A stretch of DNA of 64,000 bases from Castor canadensis (GCF_047511655.1 NC_133399.1:1987333-2051332); one strand, 5' to 3'. Shown: positions 22,546 through 34,883, numbered from the stretch's first letter. Translations and numbers: made by a program. Notes: generated by a model from the sequence alone, not told the origin.

Positions 22546-23428
22546 AGAAAATCCTGGTCAAGTCACTCTGTCATTTCTCTGGCCTCATGAGTGACTGACA
22601 TGGTCCCAGCACTGCAACATGGAATCAATTGCAAATCTAAATGACATGTGGCTGATGATGGGAGCTACTTTTCTGTCCTGACCTCCTGGTCTTCCACCTA
22701 AAACAAAGCCTCTAAATGTGACTAAACACATTAACAGTTTTTCTCCTTTAACTCTTGCTTTGGAGAAGGGCTGATTTACCACTGCAAATATGTCTAGACC
22801 AGGAGAGGGAACAGGCCATGTGCAGGTTGCTGCAGGTGATGACCCTGGGGTGGTCTGTTCATTCTTTTTATCAAGGCACCATATGGTCTGGATTATGGAC
22901 CCACACCCTCAGCCTCACTTGCACACAGGCTGGGGTGAACAAAGTCAGAGTTTCAATTCTATGTCTAAAAATGCCCCGTGTATTTGAATTTAAAATCTCA
23001 GTTTCCTAGGTTATGGCATTTGCTGACAAGCAAAACGACAACCTTCCTGAGTTCTGCTATGGATTCAATAAAGGCATTGGGACTTTTTTTTACCAGGCCC
23101 CTTACCTAAGATTAACTCTTCAGGAGTTAATTCATTTTACCTTTTCCATGCTTCCTAGCACCAGTTTCAATGGAGATGTAATCCTTTTTACCACAACTGT
23201 CTGCCCCTTTTTCAGCCTGTTATACAAATTCTAATTTAAAAGTTTTTACTATGAAATAAGGAGGTGGATTTGTGCATCCTATATCCTTTGTCCTTGCAAG
23301 TATATGGGATGCCAACCCTAGACAAGACTAGGATCCCTAAATTTACTTTAAAGGTTTGCCTACTAACAAAGCTACTGTAGCCCAAGGTAAACTACTATTA
23401 GAGATTATTAAAAACATCCTGAAGTTGT
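22546..23428. other. Unassigned, probably retroviral internal remnant
   Basis: Lies between the matrix-like piece and the AT-rich copy 2. Some short frames exist, but I can name no motif. Env-like or other viral origin is possible from context only. Confidence 0.35.
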
Positions 23429-24670
23429 AAATGTAAAGCCTTCAATATCTTTGAGTGCATTCAGAATTAATGTAATTGTTTTGTGTGCCATTGGGTGAAT
23501 TTTCGTATGTTTGTTGTATGATTAACCTATTAGATACAAAAATCAGATAGTTATGGCAACAGTCTTATTGGAGACTGAGATTGACTCAAAACACTTTTCC
23601 TAGAATTGATTCTTGCTTTAGCTATCAAACTGCCCAAAATGAGTCCTAAAAGAACAGCTTGGGACACATCTCAGTTTGCTCCTACAAATTTAAAAATAAC
23701 TGATCATTGTACTTGTGGCCACTTAGTTAATTTTTCCATGTTCTTTAGCTGTATGTGTGGTTAAATTGACATTTATGGCATGCCGAATTTAAAACTTTCC
23801 TGCATATGTATGTGTTTGTACATCTTTAGGATGATTCCTATTATAGGGTTAATGCCAAGAAATGAAAGCCTTCTGTTCTCCTCTCTCCCCCACCTCTTCT
23901 GCTGCCACTTGTAAGAAAAACCAGTTTTTCAAAGTTTTATGTCAATTAGGTCTAAGTAAAATACTGGCAATATTTTGTGGACACTAACCTCAATCTGTTT
24001 CATTTGTCATGAGTGTAATTTACATTCAGTTCTTTTATAGTTAGATCCATTAAAAACTGTCTTTAACTTATTATGGATAAAACAGTTTAAATTGCCTTTC
24101 TTCATGGGTCTGCATAGTAAAAACATAAAGATAATTGGAAAAAAGAGTTTTATTTAAATTTAAAATGCTTATAAAAGTCATTTTAAAAATACAAGTTACA
24201 AAGCCAAAAAGCAAGAAGTTGAAAGGATATAGAAAGGTGTTGAGCATGTATTCTGGGGGAAATTTGAAGGAAAAAGCCAGTAAAGTTGACTGTAATCTAA
24301 GAGTTGCCTAAATGCTTTTCCAGGGTCATGTTAAACTAAACTTGATTCTCTATGTCCCTAAAATAACAATGCTGTCTGAATATTGTTCTGCCCTGAGTAA
24401 GATCTGTAAACAATGGTTATACAGAAAGGTGTTTTCAGTGTAAATACTTGTGTTTCCTGTTGATCTTGTGAAGCTTTTAAACACTACTAAATCAGAGATC
24501 ATTTAAGTATTTGCTCAGGTGAAGGTCCTTTAATTGACCACCTCATATCTCTGTACTGTGTCTAGACTTTATCTAAACATTGCAGAAACATTTGCAAAGT
24601 TAAAAGTGTCAGTTAATCTGAAAGGACCAGCTAAATCTCTCTTTTATCCAATAGTATAACACTTCAATTT
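23429..24670 (+). repeat. AT-rich segment, copy 2
   Basis: Matches the segment that splits reverse transcriptase at 15,740-16,980, starting at an 'aaat.t.aa' that corresponds to the first bases of that segment. Copy 2 has an extra stretch at about 24,060-24,160, and lacks about 150 bases present in copy 1 around 16,490-16,660. Both copies are noncoding and in the same orientation. Confidence 0.75.
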
Positions 24671-25160
24671 AGGCTTATAAAATGGTTATTGAAACTTTTG
24701 ACAGTTGTGCTGTTTGTAATCGGTAACACTGAGAAAAATTCTGCCTTTTGCGCAATGGTGCTCTTTCAAGACTGGCATATATTTGTCTTAGCCAAAGAAG
24801 CATTACTGTGTATATATAAAATGTACTTGTGTATTAGAAAATAAGGCTATTTGGCATCACAGGCATTGTCCCCCTAAGAGATCCAAAATTAATGATAGTA
24901 GACTTTTGCAAACTTGTATTCATATTTTCCTAATAGTAAAAAGGAACATTTAGTGCTGTTGTTTTAATGCTGTCAATCACAATTATTTTCCTAAAAATGA
25001 TGTCTGCAATGGAAATAACTAAATGTTCTCACAATTGCCAAACTACTTTTCAGTACTTTAACTGTGGCTCTTCTAAGTCTTCTCAATTGCAGTCTGGGTC
25101 CATCTTTGGAGCACTTGCAATTAAACCCCTAAAAGGATTCTATCAAGTACCTCTTTTTCA
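24671..25160. other. Unassigned AT-rich sequence
   Basis: Continues copy 2 without a visible border. Some short blocks ('ttttgacag.t.tgctgtttgtaa', 'ttctgcc') resemble 62,360-62,430. No gene is seen. Confidence 0.35.
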
Positions 25161-25345
25161 GTGGACTTAGCTGACTCCATAGGTGAACACCCTCCAGATA
25201 ACAATTCTGGAACCTCTCCCAGAACAGGGACTGAGATGGTGACCAATCATGTCACATCATGGTTGGAACCTTGTGCTAAGCATGCCTTTGTCCCCTGCCC
25301 CCAGTTCTTTTGTGTACTTGAACATACAGCCAGTGTCTGTACCAA
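25161..25345 (+). mobile_element. LTR-like fragment
   Basis: Matches 59,955-60,125: 'aactctggaac.tctcccagaaca', 'atgaccaa', 'tttgtcccc' and 'cagttctttgt.tacttaaa'. The pattern of CCAAT-like and TATA-like boxes fits the U3-R part of an LTR. Confidence 0.5.
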
Positions 25346-25520
25346 ATTCCCTTGGTTTTTCCTTCTCATGCTGATTGCCATTGGCCCATATGCATTTCAC
25401 TGTATGTGTCACTTTATCTCTCAAAGCCTACATTCCTTCACCAAGGTTGCCTCCCAAAACCTAGTACAAAGAATGCTGTTTTTATGTCAATGCTGCTTTA
25501 TTTCAACCACACCATGATCA
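25346..25520 (+). pseudogene. Possible env membrane anchor and tail
   Basis: An open frame reads WFFLLMLIAIGPYAFHCM then CHFISQSL; a hydrophobic run ending in a GP-x-hydrophobic-x-C pattern followed by a short basic/polar tail resembles the end of gamma-type envelope proteins. The similarity is short and the surroundings are mixed, so this is weak. Confidence 0.3.
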
Positions 25521-25639
25521 TTCATGATGCCACTAAGAGACTTCAGGAACATGCTGCCAATGTTCAACAACAAACAATGCACACCTGGGAACAGTGCTGT
25601 TCCTGGGCTAAGTGGATACCATGCATCTTCAGTCAGCTG

Positions 25640-25805
25640 GGACTCCTTATTTTTTCTCATTGAGACCTTGTCTCTTCAAACGCTTTTTCACTTTATTTCC
25701 CTGAGGCTCCAGGCTTTTGTCCACAATAAACCTTGTGCTGGCATTAGAGCCATCTCCCTGCCTATCCATTCTGCACAATTCTTTCATTTCTACCTCATCC
25801 AATTT
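25640..25805 (+). mobile_element. LTR-like R/U5 fragment
   Basis: AATAAA within 'caataaaccttgtgctggca' and the following 'ctgcctatcc' and 'ttctttcattt' match 10,630-10,690, so the two are probably the same LTR family. Confidence 0.5.
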
Positions 25806-26107
25806 CCAATTTTCTACCATTGTTTTCTTTGCCTAATTTAAGTTCATTGCTTCTATCTTTTTTTTTCTATCATCATTAGAGAACTCTGGTTAACAATTTA
25901 CACAATTCAGACACTGATGACTTATTCTGTGAATTTTATATACTGTTTTTTTTCTCTTCAGGCTGCATAATATTAATCATTTCTGTTCATGCTGATTCTT
26001 GGTCTTCCTTCTCCAGTTCACAAAGGAATACCTATAGTGATGATTTCATTGAACTTGTTTCACATACATCTTCATTTTGTTGGTTTTTTGTTGTTGTTGT
26101 TTTGTTT

Positions 26108-26300
26108 TTTTGCTGTATCCAGGGCTTGAACTCAGGATCTACACATTGAGCCACTCCACTAGCCCTTTTTAAGTTAGATATTTTAGAGATAGTGTCTTAT
26201 GAACTGTTTGCCCCAGATGACTTTAAACTGTGACCCTCCTGATCTCTGCCTCATGAGTACCTATGATTACTGGCATGAACCACCAGTGCCAGGCACATAT
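26108..26300 (-). repeat. Composite SINE, minus strand
   Basis: 'cttgaactcagga' and 'attgagccactccactagcc' (tRNA-like half), then 'gatctctgcctcatgagtac' and 'gattactggcatgaacca' (B1-like half). Confidence 0.85.
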
Positions 26301-27735
26301 TCATAATGTCTATATAATCCTTTTGATAATTGGTAACTCTATAGATATTATCTTCTTCATTCATTGGTTTCACATTTTCCTGTTTGTATGTCATAGTTTC
26401 CTACAACCTTTTGATTCTACCTTAGACATTTTCCAGAAGATCTTTGTAAAATGAGTCCATGGCCTGAGATTTTTCACAAATTGATGTTCTGCATTGAAGA
26501 GCCACATGTCTCTGTATCTCCACATTTCCTTTTATTTCTTATCATTGTTTGTGGAATGCGCAGGTCAATCTTAGTGATACATGTGTTAGGTGTGAACTGA
26601 GTTCTTGTTCAAAATCAAAGAATGACTGGCTCAACAGTGAGCAGGTGCAAACCCACAGTTATTTATTAATGAAAGAAAGGGTAAAGACTCTACAAGGGAA
26701 GGACTGGAGGAAAGTGATCCAGGATATAGCAGGTGGACTGGTTAAGGGTATTTATACTACTTTTTGGGCAAGTTGAGGGGTTGAAACTCCAGGAGTCTTT
26801 CTGTCAGGTGGATGTTTGCATGGGTCTTCTTGACAGGTGGATTTTGAAAAACTCTTACATGGGTTTGGTAAGAAAGATTTGGCACTAAGGACATCCTTTT
26901 GAGGCCACTCCCTCCTACCTTTCTGTATCTGATTATTAAAGATGCATGTTGCCATGCCAACCCTTGGGTGATTTTTCAAGGTGTCCCTTCTCTATTCTCT
27001 GTTGTCTCTAAACGTTGTCTGTTTTGTGCAGAAAAGCCTAGCCTTTTCTGGCTAACATTGATGTGTGCTTCAGTCCCCACCCTACATATCTCAGGCTAAC
27101 TCCTGAATCACATGTGATTCTCTTTATATAGTGCTGAGGTAGTGATATTAGAGTTTATTTGCCACTTCCCCTTGAAGTTTTGGTTGTAGAAATTTCCACA
27201 GTGATGACTTTGGGAAGTAGATTTTTCTCCCAGACAGAACTTGTGCAAAAATTTAAAATTTCAAAATGTATAATCATCCCCACCAAACAACCAGTGTCAA
27301 AAGTTGGAAGGATTCTTTGAATGTCACTGGGACATCCTGGTAGGGTTTTTATAGGTGAAACTAGTAAATTTGTAGATTCTGCTAAAGCCAGCCCTATGGA
27401 GATTTTGGCTTTCAAACTTGACTACTCTGACCTTTGTTCTTACAGATTTCTGGTGAAGGAAGTTAATGCTTCTCTGGAGTGCCTCTCTTACCTTCAGTTT
27501 TGACACAATGCATTGTCCATTCATCATAATTCTTGGAGTCTGGAAGTGTTGATTTTAAGTTTCTTATCTTTTTTCTTCTGTGTTTGGGGCTGTCTCCCTC
27601 TGTGTCCTTCTATGGAGAAATCTGAAGAAGTATGTGATTCAATCTTGGTCATAATGAACATGTAATCCCCTCACTGCCCCTTCCCTTCATGGACAATGTG
27701 GAGAGCAGCCTATCAAAGGCTATGAGCAGCCCAGA
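26301..27735. other. No gene recognised
   Basis: About 1.4 kb of unique-looking sequence with only short open frames on both strands. No protein family, RNA or repeat is recognised. Confidence 0.4.
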
Positions 27736-28240
27736 GTCAGCCTCACCACACCTTTGAGTATTTGTATAATTTGTGCTTCCCTACCAGTGGCCCAAATGGG
27801 AAATTTCCTCTATCACCTTCATATCTCATCAGTCTACCACCACATGGTGCTCTGCCCTTTATGTTATTTGAGGCCTTTTCCCTATGGCTAGACCAGCACT
27901 CACTAGATCAGCAACTGACCCTTGCTGGGAGTTCCCAGAGATAGAAAAATGCAGGGCCCTTTCAGTGCTAAGGTTCCAGACTCAGGAGCTTATCAAAATG
28001 GCCTCCCACCACTGCACCTTGAGAAAACCTAGCAGAAGAGAGAAGTTTCCTAGTGCCAGCCTGTTATGCAGAGTGTGTGTGTGTTTAGACTCTATGCTGA
28101 GAGCAGTGTTCATTGTGGTTCTTGAGTTTCTTGCTTCCTTCATTTCAACCCATCCCTGTGTTATACACTCAGGCTTTCTTTCTCTCCAAGAGCACACTAT
28201 GTATATATTGTGATGTTCATATATTTGTATTTTCTGTTCC
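27736..28240 (+). repeat. Duplicated block A, copy 2 (truncated)
   Basis: Matches 2,420-2,790 and 52,300-52,760: 'agcactcactagatcagcaa', 'gttcccagagatag', 'ccaccactgcacctt', 'gtttagactctatgctgaga'. It ends where a composite SINE begins. Confidence 0.7.
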
Positions 28241-28410
28241 TAGCTACTCAGGATGCAGAGATCATGCGAATTGTGGTTCAAAGCCAGCCTAGGCAAATAG
28301 TTTGTGAGACCCTATCTTGAAAAAAACCATCACAAAAAAGGGCTGGTGGAGTGGCTCAAGGTGTAGGCAATGAATTCAAGTCCAAATACCAAAAAAAAAA
28401 AAAAAAAATC
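28240..28410 (+). repeat. Composite B1-like plus tRNA-like SINE
   Basis: A textbook full copy: 'ctagctactcaggatgcaga', 'aaagccagcctaggcaa', 'gagaccctatcttgaa', 'gggctggtggagtggctcaa' and an A17 tail. Confidence 0.92.
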
Positions 28411-28439
28411 AGTAAATAAATAAGAACAGGGAGACTACA

Positions 28440-29185
28440 AATTATGTCAATATCAAACAGTGACTTCAAATCCAAAATGATGACTAGATATATGATGATA
28501 TTTCAGATGGCATAGAAAAACTATCAAGAAAGTTGAATCAATAATGACAAGCAGTCAATGCAACCATGTTGCTGGAAACATGGTAAGCCAGAAATATTAT
28601 CAAAAATGGTGAAAGTTGTTTCAAGATATTCTGAATCATGGACAAGTATAAAGCAGATACCTAGACATACTGTAATTAGAAAGGCTTGCTTTATATATTT
28701 ATATATTTATTTATTTATATATTCTATTAAACCTCATATAGTATACCCTACCCTTGACCATTAACAGAAGCCCTTTTTGCCTTACTACTGGTAAGTAATC
28801 TAGTAATATTATTTCACTCTCCCTCAATAACTCCTGTCTTTAGATTTAGTAAACAATGAACTAAAAACATATGAGTGGGTACAAGGTGCTGTGTAAGAAT
28901 GAACATGTCAAGACCAGTACATATCTACAATCAAAAAGGATTATGATATGGCAGTTTTATTTATCATCCAATTTTTTTGAAAGTATATACATATTTTCAA
29001 TTAATTGGACCCAATTAATTGAAACTCCAGAGGTGAGTTAAAGTGAAGGGTTAAGGAATGGAAACTGTAGTGCATTAAGAGGATGAATGTCTGTGATTGG
29101 TCAACTCCTTCCTAGTCCATTATTGGGGACTACACCATCCTAGTCTATGGGTGGGGAGAAGACTCACAGAACTCTCCAAATTAAA
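28440..29185 (+). repeat. Duplicated block C, copy 1
   Basis: Matches 35,330-35,765 in the same orientation: 'ttcagatggc(a/g)tagaaaaac', 'aagaaagttgaatcaataat', 'aagccagaaatatt', 'gggttaaggaatggaaactg', 'ggggactacac'. The middle of copy 1 carries extra sequence, including a TA-rich simple repeat at 28,690-28,725. Confidence 0.7.
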
Positions 29186-29354
29186 AAAATTGGACGAACT
29201 CATAACTTAGCATTTACAGAGCAGGGGCTCAACTTCTTGAACCACATCTGCAGTCTATTTTATCTGATTCTTCTGGAGGTTGGGTCCATACGTGAAACAA
29301 CTAAATTACTTTTTTTGGCAAGGTATTTTTATTTTCTTGGATGCTAATGATTAG

Positions 29355-29744
29355 GTTGAAACATGAGGTTTGAGAAATCCCTGGACATCTGCTTTACTCC
29401 AGCTTCCAGAGTTTGACCATCAGCCCAACATCAACTACCTGTGTCCTAGCCTACCTGAGTCTCCCCTCCTTAACAGACATGATGCATTTTCCCCAAGTCA
29501 TATTGAGTCTAGAATTCTCTGAGCAAGCCTCTTGTCCCATTTTCAGGAGGAGTAAGCAAGAAGGTCACAGTGAGTATGAAAAGAGGAAGGCGCTGGGTAC
29601 AGAGGGCAAGGACAAGTTCTGCTGAATGTAATTATCTGACAAAGTAAAATATACCTCCAACAAAGGAAGCCTGATTGGCAAGGGCTGCTGGAGTCTGTCA
29701 TTTTCATCTCACCAGTTAAGCACCTCATCCCTCTTCACCTTCCC
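29355..29744 (+). other. 5' flank of the zinc-finger promoter
   Basis: Shared with the relic at 9,040-9,480. It leads directly into the GC-richer promoter and holds no coding sequence. Confidence 0.55.
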
Positions 29745-29995
29745 ATCACTCAAGGGCTTGGGGGTGGGCCCTGTTTCCATTGGCCAATCAGAGTCGCTGT
29801 TCAATCGTCTGCACCTCCCGTCCAATGAGGAGCGACGGTGTTAGGCGATTCACGTTGCCTTCCTCATTATCGCCATATTTGCCATACGCCTGCTGGAGGG
29901 ACATTGCTCAGGCTACACAGCTCAGGCAGCTGTGTGAAATCTTCTGACTGCAGGACCATAGGGACGTCACCTGGTCGCGTCAGAAGCGGGAAATG
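29745..29995 (+). promoter_or_regulatory. CpG-rich promoter and exon 1 of the KRAB zinc-finger gene
   Basis: This stretch and the 150 bases after it are clearly richer in CpG than the rest of the window. Two CCAAT boxes ('tggccaatcagag', 'cgtccaatgagg') stand at about 29,780-29,830 and there is no TATA box. The exon ends 'agcgggaaATG' at 29,993-29,995, directly followed by the donor GTGAGAGG. A start codon at the last three bases of exon 1 is the usual KRAB zinc-finger design, and phase 0 fits the KRAB exon at 42,425 (GAG CCC). The transcription start is not determined. The link to the KRAB exon across 12.4 kb is inference; a block-B copy at 32,832 is an alternative first exon. Confidence 0.7.
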
Positions 29996-29999
29996 GTGA

Positions 30000-31224
30000 G
30001 AGGGGGCTGGGCATCTGCAGTGCGGGTGGAGGGAATTTTGGATCCAGAAGCTGCCGTGGTTTGGGGTCCTGTCCCTTCCGGAGTCTGCGCCCTGGTCTCG
30101 TGGTCGGGGCCTTAGGTCCGCTGCAGCCTGGAGGGTGCTAGTGAGCCTAAAGCCTTGCACCCTGTCCTAAACATAGCATACCTGTGTCAGCCTGAAGCTT
30201 CGTATTTTTTGTCACTTGTAGCATCCCTTTGTCCACCTGTCTTCCTCACTTAAGTCACAATGACGTGCACTTTAGATGTCACTTTAGACATAATCATCTC
30301 ATGATGCTTTTTGTGTGACCGTTCTTTCATACCTGCATACAAGATATCTTCCTAAATTGAACCCATTGAAGTTGAGAAAAGAAAAGACCTTTGATCTGAC
30401 AGATCGTAAAATATTTCTATGCCAAGAAAACCATGAGGCCGTCGATTTTGGCTGTCTGAGGATGAAAGAGAGCAGGGTACTGGGAGGACATAGAAGAGAG
30501 GGTTTGCAGATTGATAGGGTTAATTGAAGACAGGGCTTTATACCTGGGGGCCTGAAAGGATAAGAAACATTTCCAATCAATAATGCAATTGCAGTTCTAC
30601 CAGAGGTGAGAGCTTGATCAAATATAAGGAGGCGTGCTGAGTATGGAGAGAAGACATCCTCAAAATATGAGCTAGAGATGCCCCACAAAGGGCCTGCCAA
30701 CCCACACAGGATGTTTAGTCTTTGAGCAGGACCAGATGGGCAAAACACTGAGGCATCTTGTCGGGTGAAATTGAAAGTGGTGTCTTTCACTCCATGCCCC
30801 TGATGTCCTTGAAGCTCCATTCTGGGCTTGGTATGGACATGAGGAGATGGGGGAGGGAATTTATCTCTGTTTTCAATAATATGTTTCCTCAGCTCAGCAG
30901 AAATCTGGAGGAAACCTTTGACGTTTTTTGTTATTTTTATTTTAATTTGTCTTCTAGTTTCATTTACTTATTTTTCTTGCTCCATTTTTTTATGATTCTG
31001 CAATTTGAATTCAGGGCTTCATTCTTAGGAGACAGGTGTTGTACCAATTCAGTGACTTTCAGCCTGACTGCATATTTGTAATCTTTTTTTTTTTAAATCT
31101 TTTTCACATCATTAACCTTTTTTGCTGTCTTCAATCTTATTCTTTTTCATCTATAACATCCCCATTTATTTATTATTTCATTGTTCTTATTATTTTTAAT
31201 TTCACTGTCTATTGTACTTTTTAT
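30000..31224. other. Intron 1, first part, nothing recognised
   Basis: The first 160 bases are still CpG-rich. A minus-strand open frame of 173 codons (30,299-30,820) has no motif I recognise and lies inside the presumed intron. A worn SINE-like piece may lie at about 30,990-31,080. Confidence 0.45.
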
Positions 31225-31412
31225 TTTTCTGGTACTGGTGTTTCGACTCAGACCCTGCACCTTGAGCCACTGTACCAGCCATTTCTTGTGATGGACTTTT
31301 TTTTTGAGATATGGTCTTCTGAGCTACTTCCCCAGGCTATCTGTAAACTGCAGCCCTCTGATTTCTGCCTCCTGAGTACCTAGGATTACATGTGTGAGCC
31401 ATTGGTCCACAG
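31225..31412 (-). repeat. Composite SINE, minus strand
   Basis: 'accttgagccactgtaccag' and 'tgcctcctgagtacctagga' followed by 'ttacatgtgtgagcca'. Confidence 0.8.
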
Positions 31413-31494
31413 CTGTATTGTACATTTTTGCACAATATATTGCTACTGTATTGTTTTTTTTTAATAGCATTTTTTTTGGTGCATGCTTTAGTTT

Positions 31495-31690
31495 TTTTTT
31501 TTTTTTTTTTTGGCAGCTGTGTGGTTTGAACTCAGGGGTACTCTTCCATGTGAACCACTCTGTCAGATCTCTTTTTTAAAGGGTTTTTTCAACAAGCATC
31601 ACCCAAACTATTTGCCCTGGGATAATTTCAAACTTTAATCATTCTGACTCTGTCTCCTGAGTATCTAAGATGAGAGGCTTTTTTCACTGA
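31495..31690 (-). repeat. Composite SINE, minus strand
   Basis: Starts with T16 (the complement of the A tail), 'ggtttgaactcagggg', 'gtgaaccactctgtcag', then 'gtctcctgagtatctaagat'. Confidence 0.8.
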
Positions 31691-31879
31691 TGTCCAGGTG
31701 CCAAAAACTTTTAAGAGATGCCAAGGCCCTTTCAATTGAAAATATGCTCAGATTCTTCACTTTAGACTGAGCCACCACCCCAATGCAGAGGACCACTCTT
31801 ATCACTCATTTGCCTTTGGCCATCACATACTGCTCTAATCTTTCCATTCCAACAGGTTCCCAAGGGTTCAAAAGTCTTT

Positions 31880-32075
31880 GCCAGGTTCCAGTGGCTTGCA
31901 CATGTAACCCTAGCTACTCAGAAGGCAGAGATCAGGAGAAGTGTAGTCAAATAAAGTGTCAACCCTACTCAAAAATAGCCTAATGGAAAAAGGGCTAGCA
32001 GAATGGCTCAAATGGTAGAGCATCTGTCCAATAAGCATGACACCTGATTTCCAACCCTAATACTTTCCCCCCTTG
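31880..32075 (+). repeat. Composite B1-like plus tRNA-like SINE
   Basis: 'ggttccagtggcttgcacat', 'ctagctactcagaaggcaga', then 'agggctagcagaatggctca' and 'gcatctgtccaataagcatg'. Confidence 0.85.
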
Positions 32076-32284
32076 AAAAAATGTCTTGAAGCCTAAAGCA
32101 CAGCCTTCTCTCTGCCCTGTTCCCTGCTGCTCTACTTTGTACCAAAGATAACAGGGCCCCTTGTGATACCTTCCTTCACTTATAGTAAAGTTTCTGGATG
32201 CATCCATGTGATCTGCCTGGTTTCTTCCCCATAGGACATGAAGATTCTGGGTGTTTTTATCAGTAACCTCATGGGATGACAACA

Positions 32285-33500
32285 GCAGGTCTTTCCTCCT
32301 GGTCCAGTAAGTCCTCAACTGACCTGGTGTGGGAACAACTCTTTCTCTGAGATCATAGGTTGTGCCCTTGGGAGAATGAATGTGGAATTCTCTCAGTGTA
32401 TTTCTGGCCTCATTGCCTGGTGGAAAAAGCAGGGTCTGCTTGGAAAAGTGGGTTTTGCTTTACTGTCATGAACCCCCAAGCTGGGGAGTGTAGGAACCAG
32501 GGAGGAGGCCTCATCAGCTGAGAGCTGTGTGTAGAACCTGTTATGTTTGCCTGACACTGCCATGTGGGAGACACTTCTCATGTTATTTAGATCCCAGTTG
32601 AAGGCTCCAAACCAGTAACCAGTGAGAAGTGTTGGAGGGCGGAATCTGTGATAAATTATAAATCAGAGACTTGTACAGGGAGGACACGCTGCTTAACACA
32701 GGAAATGCCTTTTTGGCTCTGCAGTTTTGTGGATCACATTGAAAGCAGTTCTTCGTGACTTTGTCTCCTGTTCTGACCTGTGCATGGCACGAGGTTAGTG
32801 GGTAGAACTCAAGTTACCACAGAAACCTCTAATGGTTAGTTTGTGACCAGCGTCCCCAGTCCTGGGAGGATGAGGAGGATCCTACACATCCAGGTCTCCA
32901 CTCCTCAGCTCTGGGATCTGTGTCTTGAGTTCCTGTTGGTGCCACTTTACATTCTTTCTTCTCTGCCCTGGTGCGGGTGGGGACCTGGCAGATGCCCAAC
33001 CCTGGTGTCTTGTCCTCTACATTGGCGTGAAGTGGCCAAAGCTGAGAGCCCCCTCAGGGCAATTCTGCACCTGAGCCCTGTGACTTCTCAGCAGGCAGTG
33101 GACAGGAGGCCATGGCTTCCTGTCCTGGAGGAGCTGTGGTCCTTGTGGGTCCCTGCTTTCTCCAGTACCCTCAGGGAACAGCTGACTGCCCCAAGTATTC
33201 TAAATGATTGGAAGCAGGGTGTCAAATCCAGGGTCAGGGCTCAAGCCCAGTGTTTCCTTGGCCTGTAATCAAACCCTGAATTTATAGCTATCTTCACATT
33301 GTCCAACTCATTGGAAAGGCTGCGCACATGTCTTTGGGGTTCATGGAAATGGGAGAATTTGGGAAGGTGTTGAGAGTTTGTGGTTTTTTTCCCTGTCTGA
33401 CTTAAATGCTGGTGTTTCTGGTCTGTATCTTGACAGCATGTTCAAAAATTAAATACAGATGCTGGCAAGACCTGAGCTTATTGTAGGAGGGATTTAAGGA
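32285..33500 (+). repeat. Block B copy 2: promoter/exon-1-like block with ATG|GT
   Basis: Same block as 7,330-8,710. It holds 'cttaacacaggaaatgcctt', 'ctggatcacatt'-like sequence, 'cctgtgcatggcacgaggtt', 'accacagaaacctcta' and then ATG at 32,832-32,834 immediately followed by GTTAGT, a plausible splice donor. It could be an alternative first exon for the gene at 42-44 kb, in the same phase as the exon at 29,995. Whether it is used is unknown. Confidence 0.6.
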
Positions 33501-33974
33501 GCAACTGGAAAGTCTACAGGTGTCTCAAGTGTGAAGTAGAGTAGAGCTGTGCTTTCTAGGGTGCAGCAATCAGTGTTAGAAATGAGATGGAAGAGGAGCG
33601 GTAAAATAGGCTCCAAAACCCTCTCCTGTACCAGAGATTCTTTCTCCTAAGGTGAGACTATTTGAGGTGACAATAAAGGATGGGTTGGTGTGATCAGGTC
33701 AGGCCTGGAGAAAGAAGACAATTTCATTAGGAAATTTTGCTTAATAAGTGTTCTGTTTCAGCTCTTTGAGTAAGCTAATGAATTTGATACTGAATGTGGA
33801 AAAATAGAAAGTGCTTCCTAGTAGTCCTTTTTATAAAAACGGACATTTCTTAACTTCATAGGTGTGTAATTGTTTGTAGTATTTCTGTATTGTGTTTTTA
33901 ATGTCCATGTGATTAATGGAGAGACATCACTTTTGTTAGTTATATCAATAATTTTTTGTTGCCTTCTCTGGTAG

Positions 33975-34735
33975 TTTGACTTACAGAATTTTATTTAATA
34001 ATACTGATGATCTTTTCAAAGAACCAGCTTTTCATTTTGTTGATTATATCTCTAGATTTCTTGTTTGTAATTTCATTATGTCTTTTATAGTGGATATTAG
34101 CCTGAGCTTCACTGAATATCATCTTGATCTTGTCTGTGTGGCATTATTAAGTCAAAAGCTAGAACTTGGGGTTGATTTCTTTCTTTCTGTTGTATGCATT
34201 TATTGCTTTACACTTATCCTTAAGAGCTTATACATATCAGAAATGATGCTAGCATATATTTTTATAGCAAGAGAGAGGCTAAAGCAGGTAGGAATGGAAG
34301 TTTGTTTTCAAGCTATAACATATGACAGAACTCTGTTTCTAAAACAAAAAGAAACACACACAAAGACCACACCCATTGTAACTTATCCTTCATGCACTAT
34401 TAATAAAAAATATTTAAAAAATAAAAATACAAAACAGAAGAACCCCACCCACATCACCAAAAATATGTTCATTCATTTCCATGCACTTTGAAAAACTTAA
34501 TGTCCTCTCGCTTCCCTTTGATACATCTGTCATTTAACATTTTATAATTTAATTAAGTCTGTGGAGGATTTCCAACTGTTTTTCTGCTATTGATTTGAAG
34601 TCCTATTGCAGTTTGACTTGAAATCATCCCTTATGTGATTTCAGTTCCTTTAGGTTAGTGTATTTTGGGTGGGAACATGGTCTTGGATCTGATGTGGGGA
34701 ATATGGCATGTCATCTTGAAGGATGTGTACTCTGG
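33975..34735 (-). mobile_element. L1 ORF2 fragment, minus strand, with an inserted A-rich piece
   Basis: The complement encodes the L1 reverse-transcriptase-downstream motif SWFFEKI ('gatcttttcaaagaaccagc' on the + strand). The right part resembles the later-upstream ORF2 region ('tgcagtttgacttgaaatca', 'aggatgtgtactctgg'). About 34,250-34,490 is an unrelated SINE-like or A-rich insertion. A + strand open frame of 171 codons over this region is a by-product. Confidence 0.75.
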
Positions 34736-34883
34736 GATAAAATATTCTGCATTATCACAACCACAAGATGTGTGAAAAGAACAAACTTTACTAAAAGAAT
34801 GCATGAACAAATAAAAATTAGGAAAGAAATAAGCATTAATAAGACAGTTAACATTTAGATGAATCAGGGAGAAAGAAAATATC

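Noticed and set aside
29867-30160. Minus-strand open frame of 97 codons over the CpG promoter
   Set aside because: High-GC sequence lengthens random frames; no motif, and the ATG|GT exon on the other strand explains the site.
30299-30820. Minus-strand open frame of 173 codons
   Set aside because: No recognised domain, located in the presumed first intron, and no promoter or signal seen. It could be revisited if transcripts exist.
32843-33268. Plus-strand open frame of 141 codons
   Set aside because: It is inside block B copy 2, and the matching frames in copies 1 and 3 are not conserved.
33976-34491. Plus-strand open frame of 171 codons
   Set aside because: It lies antisense to an L1 ORF2 fragment and an A-rich insertion, with no conserved motif.
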